DNA of 64,000 nt from Modestobacter roseus (GTDB lineage Bacteria > Actinomycetota > Actinomycetes > Mycobacteriales > Geodermatophilaceae), in contig NZ_VLKF01000001.1 in NCBI RefSeq assembly GCF_007994135.1, positions 3,844,001 to 3,908,000 of the forward strand, written 5' to 3'. Below the pieces are notes generated by a model that was not told the DNA's origin, searched no databases, and worked only from the letters and a program-made list of their open reading frames with translations. This document shows, piece by piece, positions 1 through 8,783 of this stretch. How positions within the stretch are numbered: the stretch's first letter is position 1; each line of letters starts with the position of its first letter. Both the position numbers and the translations under genes were made by a program.

Positions 1-1
1 T

Positions 2-64
2 CACGTCGACATCACCCCCACCGACGAGGGGGTCCGGGTGCGGCTGACCACCGTGCTGCGGTGA
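2..64 (+). CDS. 3' end of an unidentified protein (partial)
   Basis: Only the last 20 codons are present, in the frame beginning at base 2. They read HVDITPTDEGVRVRLTTVLR and end in a TGA that overlaps the GTG start of the next gene by three bases. All codons use G or C at the third position, as the neighbours do, so this looks like a genuine coding end. The fragment is too short to assign a family. The overlap suggests translational coupling with the DUF309 gene. Confidence 0.55.
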   Translation, partial: HVDITPTDEGVRVRLTTVLR

Positions 65-543
65 GCGACCGGGACCGCGACCCGGAGGGCCGGGCGCGCA
101 ACGCCCGACCCCGGGACGCCCTGGGCCGGCCGCTTCCTCACGGCGCGGTCGGCGAGCCACGGGCACCCGAGGGCGTCGTGCGGGAACCCGCACGGTCGCT
201 GGCCGAGGCGCAGCAGCTGCTGGACGCCGGCCGGCCCTTCCACGCCCACGAGGTGCTGGAGGACGCCTGGAAGTCCTGCCCGGACGACGAGCGCGACCTC
301 TGGCGCGGACTGGCCCAGCTGGCGGTCGGGCTCACCCACGCGGCGCGCGGCAACGCCACCGGGGCGGCCACCCTGCTCGGCCGCGGGGTGCGCTCGCTGT
401 CGCCGGCCACGGACGCCGCGCACCGGCACGGGGTGGACGACGTCGGGCTGGCCGCCTGGGCGACCCGGCTCGCGGCCGCCGCCGAGGCGGGTCGGCCACT
501 CGACCTGACCCCGCCGCGGCTCACGCTGGGACCGGCCCGGTGA
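61..543 (+). CDS. DUF309 domain protein
   Basis: This 160-residue protein carries the DUF309 signature near residue 50-80: a phenylalanine followed by HAHEVLEDAWK, then a D-E-R-x-L-W-R-G-L-A-Q-L-A-V-G helix. DUF309 proteins are small all-helical proteins of unknown function. The first 45 residues are charged and look disordered. The GTG start overlaps the stop of the upstream gene, and the stop overlaps the GTG start of the following lyase gene, so three genes appear translationally coupled. No function can be inferred beyond the family. Confidence 0.85.
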   Translation: MSDRDRDPEGRARNARPRDALGRPLPHGAVGEPRAPEGVVREPARSLAEAQQLLDAGRPFHAHEVLEDAWKSCPDDERDLWRGLAQLAVGLTHAARGNATGAATLLGRGVRSLSPATDAAHRHGVDDVGLAAWATRLAAAAEAGRPLDLTPPRLTLGPAR

Positions 544-1736
544 GCGCGCCCGACACGGTCTCCTCCGATGGGGTCTCCTTCGATGCCGTCTCGTTCGATG
601 CGCTGAGCGAGGACTCGCTGCGCGCCGCCGGCAGCCTGAAGTGGACGAAGTACGGCACCGCGATCGGGGCGTTCGTCGCCGAGATGGACGTCGGCACGGC
701 GCCGGTCGTGACCCGGGCGCTGCACGAGGCCGTCGACGCCGCCGCGTTCGGGTACCTGCCGGCCGCCGTCCAGCAGGACCTGGCGGCGGCCTGTGCCCGG
801 TGGCAGGCCGAGCGCTACGGCTGGGCGGTGCCCGCCGCGCGGGTGGCGCCGCTGGCCGACGTCGTCGCCGGGCTGACCGCCGCGATCGACCACTTCACCC
901 CGCCCGGCGCGCCCGTGGTGCTGCCGACGCCGGCGTACATGCCGTTCCTGCGGGTGCCCGGGGAGCGGGGCCGCGAGGTCGTGCAGGTGCCGATGGTGCC
1001 CGGCGCCGACGGCCGGCCGACGTACGACCTGGCGGGGATCGACCGGGCGCTGGCCGGCGGCGGGCTGTTCGTGCACGTCAACCCGCACAACCCGCTCGGC
1101 CGGGTGTTCACCGAGGCCGAGCAGCTGGGCCTGGCCGAGGTGGTGGCGCGACGGGGCGCTCGGGTGTTCGCCGACGAGATCCACGCACCCCTGGTCTACC
1201 GGGGCCAGGCGCACCGGCCCTACGCCTCGCTGTCCCCGGTCACCGCCGGGCACACGGTCACCGCGACGTCGGCGTCCAAGGCGTGGAACCTGCCGGGACT
1301 CAAGTGCGCGCAGCTGCTGCTCAGCAACGACGCCGACGCCGCGCGCTGGGCCGAGGTGGGGGAGCGGCCCGAGCACGGGTGCTCGACCCTCGGCGCCATC
1401 GCGAACACCGTGGCGTTCACCGAGGGCGGTCCGTGGCTGGACGAGGTCCTGCACCACCTGGACGGCAGCCGCCGGATGCTCGCCGACCTGCTCGCCGAGC
1501 ACCTGCCCCGGGTGCGGTACACCCCGCCCGAGGGCACCTACCTGGCCTGGCTCGACTGCCGGGAGCTCGGCGTGGCCGAGCCGCTGGGGGAGTTCTTCCG
1601 CCGGGAGGCCGGGGTCGCGCTGATCGACGGCACCGAGTGCGGCGCCGCGGGGGCGGGGCACGTCCGGCTCACCCTGGCCACGCCGCGCCCGGTGCTGCGC
1701 GCCATCGTGCAGCGGATGGCCGCCGCGGTCGGCTGA
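540..1736 (+). CDS. MalY/PatB-type aminotransferase (putative C-S lyase)
   Basis: This is a 398-residue fold-type I PLP enzyme. The NPHNPLGRVF motif and the sequence TSASKAWNLPGLK are seen; the lysine (about K247) should form the Schiff base with PLP. These features match the MalY/PatB branch of class I/II aminotransferases, whose members cleave the C-S bond of cystathionine or cysteine conjugates, giving pyruvate and ammonia. The length fits the family. The start is a GTG overlapping the previous TGA. Transaminase activity on another substrate cannot be excluded. The protein should be cytoplasmic. Confidence 0.85.
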   Translation: MSAPDTVSSDGVSFDAVSFDALSEDSLRAAGSLKWTKYGTAIGAFVAEMDVGTAPVVTRALHEAVDAAAFGYLPAAVQQDLAAACARWQAERYGWAVPAARVAPLADVVAGLTAAIDHFTPPGAPVVLPTPAYMPFLRVPGERGREVVQVPMVPGADGRPTYDLAGIDRALAGGGLFVHVNPHNPLGRVFTEAEQLGLAEVVARRGARVFADEIHAPLVYRGQAHRPYASLSPVTAGHTVTATSASKAWNLPGLKCAQLLLSNDADAARWAEVGERPEHGCSTLGAIANTVAFTEGGPWLDEVLHHLDGSRRMLADLLAEHLPRVRYTPPEGTYLAWLDCRELGVAEPLGEFFRREAGVALIDGTECGAAGAGHVRLTLATPRPVLRAIVQRMAAAVG

Positions 1737-1793
1737 CCCCCGTCCGAGGGTTCGAGCTGGCCGTTCGCGCCTGCGAGCGGGGATCATGGGCGG

Positions 1794-2669
1794 GTGCCCG
1801 AGTTGCCCGAGGTGGAGGCGCTGGCGGCGTTCCTGCGGGAGCACGCCGTCGGCCGGACCGTGACGCGGCTGGACCTGGCGGCGGTCCAGGCGATCAAGAC
1901 CTTCGACCCGCCGCTGTCCTCGCTCGCCGGGCTGGAGGTCACCGGGGCCACCCGGCACGGCAAGTTCCTCGACCTCGACGTCTCCGGCCTGCACCTCGTC
2001 GTGCACCTGGCCCGGGCCGGCTGGCTGCACTGGCGGGAGGGGCTGCCCACCGCGCCGCCGAAGCCCGGCAAGGGGCCGCTCGCGCTGCGCGTCCACCTGG
2101 CGGGAGGGCCGGGTCGGGATGAGGAGGCGAACGGCTTCGACCTCACCGAGCAGGGCACCCGCAAGGGGCTGGCGGTGTACGTCGTCCGCAACCCCGCCGA
2201 GGTGCCGGGCATCGCCCGGCTCGGCCCGGACGCGCTGGAGCTGGACGTCGAGCAGCTCGGTGCGCTGCTCGCCGGCCGGCACACCCAGCTCAAGGGCACG
2301 CTCACCGACCAGACGGTGCTCGCCGGCGTCGGCAACGCCTACTCCGACGAGATCCTGCACGCCGCGCGCATCTCCCCGTTCAAGATGGCCGACAAGCTCA
2401 CCGACGACGAGCTGCTCCGGCTGCACGCGGCGCTGCGCGAGGTGCTCACCGGCGCCCTGGACCGCCAGCTCGGCCAGCGCGCGGCCACGATGAAGGGCGA
2501 GAAGCGGGCCGGTCTGCAGGTGCACGCCCGCACCGGTCTGCCCTGCCCGGTCTGCGGCGACACGGTCCGCGAGGTCTCCTTCGCCGACACCTCGCTGCAG
2601 TACTGCGCGACCTGCCAGACCGGCGGCAAGCCGCTGGCGGACCGGCGGATGTCCAAGCTGCTGCGCTGA
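1794..2669 (+). CDS. Fpg/Nei-family DNA glycosylase
   Basis: The protein begins with PELPEVEALAAFLRE, in which Pro after the initiator Met is the catalytic N-terminal residue of Fpg/Nei base-excision glycosylases. An H2TH region follows around residues 150-200 and a C-terminal zinc finger of the CPVC...CATC type lies near residues 250-280. The enzyme removes oxidised bases and nicks the abasic site. The C-terminus PLADRRMSKLLR resembles the actinobacterial Nei2/Fpg2-like branch rather than classical MutM. The start is GTG; a GATCAT hexamer ends six bases upstream with no Shine-Dalgarno sequence between, which suggests a leaderless message. Confidence 0.88.
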   Translation: MPELPEVEALAAFLREHAVGRTVTRLDLAAVQAIKTFDPPLSSLAGLEVTGATRHGKFLDLDVSGLHLVVHLARAGWLHWREGLPTAPPKPGKGPLALRVHLAGGPGRDEEANGFDLTEQGTRKGLAVYVVRNPAEVPGIARLGPDALELDVEQLGALLAGRHTQLKGTLTDQTVLAGVGNAYSDEILHAARISPFKMADKLTDDELLRLHAALREVLTGALDRQLGQRAATMKGEKRAGLQVHARTGLPCPVCGDTVREVSFADTSLQYCATCQTGGKPLADRRMSKLLR

Positions 2670-2676
2670 GCGCAGG

Positions 2677-3354
2677 ATGGGCCGCGTGGCCCTCGTGACG
2701 TTCGACCTCTTCAGCACGCTGATCGACTCCCGGTCGGGCGGGTCGGCGGCGTTCGGTGCGCTCGCCGCCGGACACGGCTGGGACGTCGACGGCGCCGACC
2801 TCTACGACGACTGGGACGCCCGCAACAAGGCCTCGCAGGCCGACACCGCCGAGTGGGTGCCGTTCGCCGAGCACTGCCGCCGGGCGCTGACCGCCGCCTA
2901 CGCCGCCCGCGGCCTGGCCGCCGACCCGACCGCGGACGTCCTCGCCCTGCTCGACTCGCTGCCGGACTGGCCGCTGTGGCCCGACGTCGCCCGGGCGCTG
3001 CCGCTGGTGGCCGACCGGCACACGGTCGGGGTGCTCTCCAACGTCGACGACGTGCTGTTCCGGCGCACCCGGGCCGCCGCGCTGGTCGCCGACGACGCCG
3101 TGCTCACCAGCGAGCGGCTCAGCGCCTACAAGCCGCACCCGGAGATCTACCGCCGGGCCGCCGGCGCCGGCGTGGAGGTGCACGTGCCGGCCTCGGCCCG
3201 GGACACCCGCGGGGCCCTGGAGGCGGGGCTGGTCGTGGTGCGGGTGGCCCGGCCGGGGCACCGGGTCGACCCGGCGGGCCCGCGGCCCGAGCACGAGGTC
3301 GAGGACCTGGCGGAGCTGCCCGCGGTCCTCGACCGGGTCATCGCCGGGGGCTGA
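2677..3354 (+). CDS. HAD-superfamily hydrolase (haloacid dehalogenase-like)
   Basis: The 225-residue protein starts VALVTFDLFSTLIDS. This is HAD motif I with the nucleophilic aspartate, although the usual second Asp of DxD is replaced (D-L-F). That substitution is typical of 2-haloacid dehalogenase-like members. Motif II is VGVLSNVDD and motif III includes the lysine of SERLSAYKPHPEIY. The motif IV region is weak: the usual GD...D pair is replaced by PASARDTRGALEAG. The substrate is unknown. The gene follows the glycosylase by seven bases, and its 3' end overlaps the convergent hydrolase gene by 17 bases. Confidence 0.8.
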   Translation: MGRVALVTFDLFSTLIDSRSGGSAAFGALAAGHGWDVDGADLYDDWDARNKASQADTAEWVPFAEHCRRALTAAYAARGLAADPTADVLALLDSLPDWPLWPDVARALPLVADRHTVGVLSNVDDVLFRRTRAAALVADDAVLTSERLSAYKPHPEIYRRAAGAGVEVHVPASARDTRGALEAGLVVVRVARPGHRVDPAGPRPEHEVEDLAELPAVLDRVIAGG

Positions 3355-4540
3355 CCCGGCGGAGCGACCCCGCCCGGCCCGGCGCGGCCGGCGCGCCCAC
3401 CTCGTCGTCCGCGGAGCCGACCGCGGTCCACCAGTCCCGCAGCGGCGGCGGGTCGAGGACGTCGACCCGCTCGCCCGGCTGCGGCACGACGAGCTGCACG
3501 TCGCGCTCACCGGCGGCGGCCAGCAGCCGCTGCACGGGCTCGGCCCAGCGGTGGAAGGCGAGGTTGAAGGTGGCCCAGTGGATCGGCAGCAGCACCCGGC
3601 CACCCAGGTCGCCGTGCGCCCGGACCGCCTCCTCGGGGTCCATGTGGATGGCGTGCCAGGCGTCGTTGTAGGCGCCGATCGGCTGCAGGGTGAGGTCGAA
3701 GGGCCCCAGCCGGGCGCCGATCGCGGCGAAGGCCGGCGTGTAGCCGGTGTCGCCGCCGAAGAAGACCCGCCGCCGCGGCCCGGTGACCACCCAGGAGGAC
3801 CACAGCGTGGTGTCCCGGGCGAAGAAGCGGCCGGAGAAGTGCCGGGCCTCGGTGCAGGTGAGGGTCAGCCCGGCGATCGTCGTCGCCTGGTCCCAGTCCA
3901 GCTCCACGACCCGGTCCTCGGGCACGCCCCAGCCGCGCAGGTGGGCGCCGATGCCCAGCGGGACGACGAACGGTGCGGACTGGGTGCGCACCAGTGCCCG
4001 CACGGAGGGCAGGTCCAGGTGGTCGTAGTGGTCGTGGCTGATCAGGATCGCGTCGACCGCCGGCAGGCTGGCGATCGGCGCCGGCACCGGGTGCAGCCGG
4101 GTCGGGCCGAACACCGGGGACGGCGAGACCCGCTCCCCCCACACCGGGTCGAGCAGCACGCGCCGGCCGTCGATCTCCAGCAGGGTGCTGGAGTGGCCGT
4201 ACCAGGTCACCGCCAGCTCCCCGGCCTCCGCGGGGACCTGCGGCGTGGCCAGCGGGATCGGGCCGCCGGGCAGCCCCTTGTGCCGGTCCTCGTGCCACTG
4301 GCGCAGCAGGCCGTTGCGGGCGTTGGCCGGCTCGAGGGCGGGGGTCGGCATGCTGTTGTGGAACTTCCCGTCGGCGAACTGCGGGGAGCCGGTGACGGTC
4401 GGGCGGAGCCGGCGCTGGCTGGCGCCGAGGGCCACGGGCAGGCCCCAGGCGGCCCGGGCCACCCAGGTGACCCCACCGACGAGGGCGGTAGCGGCGGTGA
4501 GCGCGGCGGCGCGGCGGAGTCTCGGCACGCCCTCCAGCAT
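3338..4540 (-). CDS. MBL-fold metallohydrolase with N-terminal membrane anchor
   Basis: The 400-residue protein has an N-terminal hydrophobic segment (about residues 8-35) and then a metallo-beta-lactamase fold. ISHDHYDHLDLPS is the HxHxDH zinc motif; HFSGR, FFGGDTGYTP and LLPIHWATFN supply the later ligands. Sequence and length resemble the NAPE-PLD/UlaG-like branch (phospholipase D-like or L-ascorbate-6-phosphate lactonase-like), so a phosphodiester or lactone substrate is likely but unproven. The start chosen is ATG before LEGVPRLRRA; the open frame continues further upstream, but that would run through the palindromic terminator of the preceding transporter gene. Confidence 0.85.
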   Translation of the reverse strand: MLEGVPRLRRAAALTAATALVGGVTWVARAAWGLPVALGASQRRLRPTVTGSPQFADGKFHNSMPTPALEPANARNGLLRQWHEDRHKGLPGGPIPLATPQVPAEAGELAVTWYGHSSTLLEIDGRRVLLDPVWGERVSPSPVFGPTRLHPVPAPIASLPAVDAILISHDHYDHLDLPSVRALVRTQSAPFVVPLGIGAHLRGWGVPEDRVVELDWDQATTIAGLTLTCTEARHFSGRFFARDTTLWSSWVVTGPRRRVFFGGDTGYTPAFAAIGARLGPFDLTLQPIGAYNDAWHAIHMDPEEAVRAHGDLGGRVLLPIHWATFNLAFHRWAEPVQRLLAAAGERDVQLVVPQPGERVDVLDPPPLRDWWTAVGSADDEVGAPAAPGRAGSLRRVSPRR

Positions 4541-4582
4541 CCCCGACCGGGCTGGGTGCTGCCCGGGAAGTGGTGGAGATGA

Positions 4583-4623
4583 TGCTGGTGCTCTGCTCAC
4601 CCCGGGTGAGCAGAGCACCAGCA
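4583..4623. terminator. Perfect 20-bp-arm palindrome, probable terminator
   Basis: Two 20-base arms are exact reverse complements around a single central C. It lies nine bases beyond the stop of the leftward ABC permease gene and upstream of the leftward MBL gene. There is no T-tract, as is common for hairpin terminators in high-GC actinobacteria. Its position supports termination of the exporter operon. Confidence 0.7.
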
Positions 4624-4631
4624 CCGCGGGT

Positions 4632-7109
4632 TCAGCCGGCGATCGCGGCCACCGGCGGGGTCTTCGCCGCCCGGCGGGCCGGCAGCACCGAGGCCAGCAG
4701 CCCGGCCACCGTGGCGACGACGACGATCGCCGCCACCTGCAGCCACGGCACGCTGACCACGACCTCGCCCACCTCGCCGAGCGCCGAGGCCGCACCGGCC
4801 GCGCCGTAGGCGCCCCCGACCAGCACGCCGATCACCGCGGCGACCCCGGCGACGAGCACCGCCTCCCACGCAAGGAGGGCCCGCAGCTGGCGCCGGGTGA
4901 GACCCAGGGCCCGCAGCAGCCCGCTCTCCTGCCGGCGCTCGACCACCGAGAGGGCCAGGGTGTTGCCGACGCCGATCAGCGCGATCAGCACGGCCACCCC
5001 CAGCAGCCCGGTGACGACGAGCAGCAGCACGTCGACCACCTCGTTGATCGCGGCCCGCTCGCTGGCCAGGCCGGTGACGAAGGCGGTGGGGACGGCGGCG
5101 CCGGCCAGGTCGGTCACGTCGTCGATCGCCGCGGTCTGGTCGATGTCGTCGGCCAGCCGCAACCAGACGGTGTCCTGGACCGCGTCCGGCACCAGCGCCT
5201 GCAGGTCGGCGACGTTGAGCAGCGGGTAGTCGCCGTCACCGGCCACCACGGTCAGCTCCCGCGACCGGTCGCCGGCGGTCAGGGTCACGGTGTCCCCGAC
5301 CGGGGCGTCCCAGCTCTCCCGGGTCCACGTCGACAGCGCGACCTCGCCCAGGGCGGGCAGCGTCGTGTCCGCGGCGGAGCGCAGCACGGGCATCGCCCCC
5401 GCGGGGTCGACGCCGAGGGCCCAGGTCTCCCAGTCGTCCGGGCCCGTCACGGTGCCCCCGGGCAGCGTGGTCGTGGCGACCACGCCGTCCACCCCCTCCA
5501 GCTGCCCGGGCAGCGACGCCGGCAGCGGCGTGCCGCCGCCCTGCACGATCACGTCGGTCGGGTAGGCCGCGGCCAGCCCCGCCTGGGCGGTCGCCCGGGT
5601 GGAGGAGGCGCCGACCACCATCGCGGTGGTCAGCGTGACCCCGATGATCAGCGCGGTGGCGGTGGCCGCCGTCCGGCGCGGGTTGCGGGAGGCGTTGCCG
5701 GCGGCCAGCCGGCCGGGCAGCCCGCCGGCGCGGCCGAGGAGCCGGCCGACCGCGGCGACCACCGGGGGCACCGCCCGCTGGGCCAGCAGCAGCCCGCCGA
5801 GTGAGCTGAGCACCCCGCCGGCCAGGGTGATCAGGATGTCGGCGACGCTGACGCCGAACGCCATCAGCGCCACGCCGGGGACGACCAGCAGCAGCCCGAC
5901 CACCAGGCGCACCACGCTGCTCCGGGAGCGCAGCGGCGCCGGGTCGGTGGGCCGCAGCGCGGCCAGCGGTGCGACCCGGGTGGCGGCCCGGGCGGGGGCG
6001 ATCGCGGCCAGGAGGGTGGTGACCGTGCCGACGGCGAGGCCGGCGAGCACCGCGTACAACGGCACGGACACCCCGGACAGCGGGATCGGTGAGTCGGTGG
6101 CCCCGACGATCGCCGACACCAGCGCGGCCAGCCCGACCCCGGCGAGCACGCCGAGCACCGAGGCGGCGAGTCCGGTGACCGCGGCTTCGCCGAGCACGCT
6201 GCGGCGGATCTGCCGGGCGGTGGCGCCGACGCAGCGCAGCAGCGCCAGGTCCCGCGTGCGCTGGGCCAGCAGCACCGCGAAGGTGTTGGCGATGACCAGC
6301 CCGGCGACGAGCACGGCCACGGTGCCGAAGACGAGCAGGACGGTGGTGAGGACGTCGGCGTCGCCGGTGAGGGCGGCGGCCGCGTGCTCGGCCTGCTCCG
6401 TGCCGGTGCGCACGGTCAGGCCGTCGTCGGTCAGCGTGCCGCGCACCGTGTCGGCCAGCGCGGCCGGGTCGGTGCCGGTGGTGCCGGCGATCCGCAGCTC
6501 GACGGGCTCCGTGGCGCCCCAGGCCCGGGTCTGCTCCGGGGTGGCCCAGAGCCGCCCGTAGAGGCCGGCCGACGGGTCCCCGCGCAGGTCGACCACGCCG
6601 GTGACCAGGGCGTCGGTGGTGATCGCGACGCCCTCGTCGTCGTAGACGGTGACCGGGACGACGTCGCCGACCTCGGCGCCCACCCGCTCGCTCACCGCGA
6701 TCTCGTCCGGGCGGACCGGGAGCGCGCCGTCGGTCAGCTGCTGCCAGCGCAGCGAGGGCTCGGCGGCGACCGACTGGACCTCCGCGTACTGGGATCCGCT
6801 GCGCCCCGGCGGGACGATCTGCAGGAAGGCCTCCCAGGTCGGGTCGACCGCCTGCACCCCGTCGAGGGCGGTGATCGGGCCGGTGGCGTCGGCCAGCCCC
6901 GCGTAGTTCTCGGAGGTGACCACGACGTCGGTGTCGACGTACTGCGCGCCGACCGCCTCCAGCACCGTCGAACGGCTGGTCTCGTTCAGGATGAGGGTGG
7001 CGACGACGAAGCCGACGGCGATGACGATCGCCAGCGTGGAGGCGACCAGCCGGCCCGCGTGGGCGCGGATGCTGGCCAGGGTGACGGTGGACATGGCCCC
7101 GGTGCGCAC
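4632..7109 (-). CDS. FtsX/MacB-type ABC transporter permease
   Basis: This 825-residue membrane protein has the plan of two-FtsX-domain permeases. There is an N-terminal transmembrane helix (about 17-40), a large extracytoplasmic region, a core of helices near 265-380 with further helices at about 400-450, a second extracytoplasmic region, and C-terminal helices from about 690 to 810. Such permeases act in lipoprotein or peptide export and in antibiotic sensing. The GTG start has a GGGGGA ribosome site six bases upstream; an ATG five codons further in is the alternative. It follows its ATPase gene with a two-base gap. Confidence 0.88.
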   Translation of the reverse strand: MRTGAMSTVTLASIRAHAGRLVASTLAIVIAVGFVVATLILNETSRSTVLEAVGAQYVDTDVVVTSENYAGLADATGPITALDGVQAVDPTWEAFLQIVPPGRSGSQYAEVQSVAAEPSLRWQQLTDGALPVRPDEIAVSERVGAEVGDVVPVTVYDDEGVAITTDALVTGVVDLRGDPSAGLYGRLWATPEQTRAWGATEPVELRIAGTTGTDPAALADTVRGTLTDDGLTVRTGTEQAEHAAAALTGDADVLTTVLLVFGTVAVLVAGLVIANTFAVLLAQRTRDLALLRCVGATARQIRRSVLGEAAVTGLAASVLGVLAGVGLAALVSAIVGATDSPIPLSGVSVPLYAVLAGLAVGTVTTLLAAIAPARAATRVAPLAALRPTDPAPLRSRSSVVRLVVGLLLVVPGVALMAFGVSVADILITLAGGVLSSLGGLLLAQRAVPPVVAAVGRLLGRAGGLPGRLAAGNASRNPRRTAATATALIIGVTLTTAMVVGASSTRATAQAGLAAAYPTDVIVQGGGTPLPASLPGQLEGVDGVVATTTLPGGTVTGPDDWETWALGVDPAGAMPVLRSAADTTLPALGEVALSTWTRESWDAPVGDTVTLTAGDRSRELTVVAGDGDYPLLNVADLQALVPDAVQDTVWLRLADDIDQTAAIDDVTDLAGAAVPTAFVTGLASERAAINEVVDVLLLVVTGLLGVAVLIALIGVGNTLALSVVERRQESGLLRALGLTRRQLRALLAWEAVLVAGVAAVIGVLVGGAYGAAGAASALGEVGEVVVSVPWLQVAAIVVVATVAGLLASVLPARRAAKTPPVAAIAG

Positions 7110-7111
7110 GG

Positions 7112-7885
7112 TCAGTCCCCCAGTCCGCGCAGCGCGCTGATGACCGAGTCGACGGTGGGCTGCTGCAGCTCGCCGGCCAGCCGGCCGTCGGCGAGCAGCA
7201 CGACCCGGTCGGCGTAGGAGGCGGCCACCGGGTCGTGGGTGACCATGACGACGGTCTGGCCGGTCTCCCGGACGCTGGAGCGCAGCAGGTCGAGCACCTC
7301 GGCGCCGGAGCGGGAGTCCAGGTTGCCGGTCGGCTCGTCGGCGAAGACGACGTCGGGCCGGGGGAGCAGCGCCCGGGCGACGGCGACCCGCTGCTGCTGG
7401 CCCCCGGAGAGCTCGTGCGGGCGGTGGTGCAGCCGGTCGCGGAGGCCGAGCCGGCCCACGACGTCGTCCATCCAGGCCTGGTCGGGTCGCTGCCCGGCCA
7501 GCTGCATCGGCAGCAGCATGTTCTCCTGCGCGTCGAGGACGGGGAGCAGGTTGAACGCCTGGAAGACGAAGCCGATCCGCTCGCGGCGCAGCTTGGTGAG
7601 CTGCTCGTCGCGGAGGCTGGTCAGCTCGGTGTCGCCCAGCCAGACCTGGCCCTCGCTGGCGGCGTCGAGCCCGGCGAGGCAGTGCATGAGCGTCGACTTG
7701 CCGGAGCCCGAGGGGCCCATGATCGCGGAGAAGGCACCGCGCTCGACGTCGACGTCGACGCCGGCCAGCGCGTGCACCGCGGTCTCGCCGGCGCCGTAGG
7801 TCTTGCGCAGCCCGCGGGCGCGGACGGCGGCGGAGTAGCCGGCAGCCGGCGGCTCACCGGGGACGGACAGGACGGGAGCGGACAC
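7112..7885 (-). CDS. MacB/LolD-type ABC transporter ATP-binding protein
   Basis: The 257-residue ATPase has Walker A (MGPSGSGKSTLM, about residue 55), Q-loop (VFQAFNLLP), signature LSGGQQQRVAVARAL and Walker B VVFADEPTGNLDS. The sequence belongs to the MacB/LolD/YvrO group that pairs with FtsX-like permeases, here encoded immediately downstream. The GTG start is preceded by GGAGG with a six-base spacer. It is transcribed away from a 187-base gap that holds an inverted repeat also found before the neighbouring kinase gene, which suggests control by that two-component system. Confidence 0.92.
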   Translation of the reverse strand: MSAPVLSVPGEPPAAGYSAAVRARGLRKTYGAGETAVHALAGVDVDVERGAFSAIMGPSGSGKSTLMHCLAGLDAASEGQVWLGDTELTSLRDEQLTKLRRERIGFVFQAFNLLPVLDAQENMLLPMQLAGQRPDQAWMDDVVGRLGLRDRLHHRPHELSGGQQQRVAVARALLPRPDVVFADEPTGNLDSRSGAEVLDLLRSSVRETGQTVVMVTHDPVAASYADRVVLLADGRLAGELQQPTVDSVISALRGLGD

Positions 7886-8072
7886 TTCGGGCCTCCGGAC
7901 GGACGTGGTCGTTGACGGCGACCACGTTCTCGTCCCGGGGCGTCGTCCCGCGTCGCCGCGGGGGCTGGTCTGCTGCCGTGCGTCGCTGCCCCCGGGGGCT
8001 GATCCGGCGTCATCCTGCGGGCTGATCGACGCCGTGGGCAGGGGCGTCGGGCGGGGGCGTCGGGCGGGGGCG
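7886..8072. promoter_or_regulatory. Promoter region of ABC exporter with candidate response-regulator site
   Basis: The gap contains TCATCC-TGCG-GGCTGA (8010-8025), an imperfect inverted repeat that matches TCGTCC-TGCG-GGGTGA before the kinase gene. The 12-mer GCGGGCTGATCG (8017-8028) also recurs there exactly at 10025-10036. A 13-bp unit, GCGTCGGGCGGGG, is repeated at 8044, 8057 and 8070, running into the 3' end of the response regulator gene. No T-rich terminator is seen. Confidence 0.5.
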
Positions 8073-8783
8073 TCAGGCGGGGGCGTCGCGGAGCAGGTCG
8101 GCGGGGGCGACCAGGCCGGTGCGGTAGGCCAGCACCACGGCCTGCACCCGGTCGCGGCTGCCGGTCTTGGCCAGCACCCGGCCCACGTGCGTCTTCACCG
8201 TGGCCTCGCTGACGAACAGCTGGGCGGCGACCTCGGTGTTGGTGGCGCCGTAGGCCATCAGCACCAGCACCTCCTTCTCCCGCGGGGTCAGCTCCGCCAG
8301 CGCCCGGTCGTCCTGCGCCGGGGCGGCGCCCGCCGCGCCGGCGCCCCGGAGCATCGGGGCGACGTGCTGCAGCAGCCGCCGGGTGGAGCTGGCCGCGATC
8401 ACCGAGTCGCCGGCGTGCACCGTGCGGACCGCGGTGAGCATCTCCTCCGGTGGGGCGTCCTTGAGCAGGAAGCCGCTGGCCCCGGCGCCGATCGCCGACA
8501 TGACGTACTCGTCGAGGTCGAAGGTGGTCAGCACGACCACCTTGGGCGGGTCCGGGAGCGCGGTGACCTGCTCGGTCGCGGTGATCCCGTCGGTGCCGGG
8601 CATGCGGATGTCCATCAGGACGACGTCGGCGGGCGTCGACCGCAGCAGCTCCACCGCCGCGGCGCCGTCACCGGCCTCGCCCACCACGGTGAGGTCGGGC
8701 TGGGAGTCGATCACCATGCGGAAGCCGGCGCGCACCAGCTGCTGGTCGTCGACGAGGGCGACGCGGATCTGGCTGTCTGTCAT
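8073..8783 (-). CDS. NarL/LuxR-family response regulator
   Basis: The 236-residue regulator has a receiver domain (RVALVDDQQLVRAGF, phospho-acceptor in VVLMDIRMPGTDG, lysine in SGFLLKDAPPEE) and a C-terminal LuxR helix-turn-helix (LTPREKEVLVLMAYG, then NTEVAAQLFVSEATVKTHV). It is coupled to the histidine kinase gene by an ATGA overlap. It probably controls the adjacent exporter and its own operon. Its last codons lie inside a 13-bp tandem repeat, and the stop codon exists only because one repeat copy carries an A in place of G. Confidence 0.92.
   Translation of the reverse strand: MTDSQIRVALVDDQQLVRAGFRMVIDSQPDLTVVGEAGDGAAAVELLRSTPADVVLMDIRMPGTDGITATEQVTALPDPPKVVVLTTFDLDEYVMSAIGAGASGFLLKDAPPEEMLTAVRTVHAGDSVIAASSTRRLLQHVAPMLRGAGAAGAAPAQDDRALAELTPREKEVLVLMAYGATNTEVAAQLFVSEATVKTHVGRVLAKTGSRDRVQAVVLAYRTGLVAPADLLRDAPA

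Noticed and set aside
138-2717. An 859-codon leftward frame over the MalY and glycosylase genes.
   Set aside because: It is antisense to well-supported genes, and its product shows no recognisable motif.
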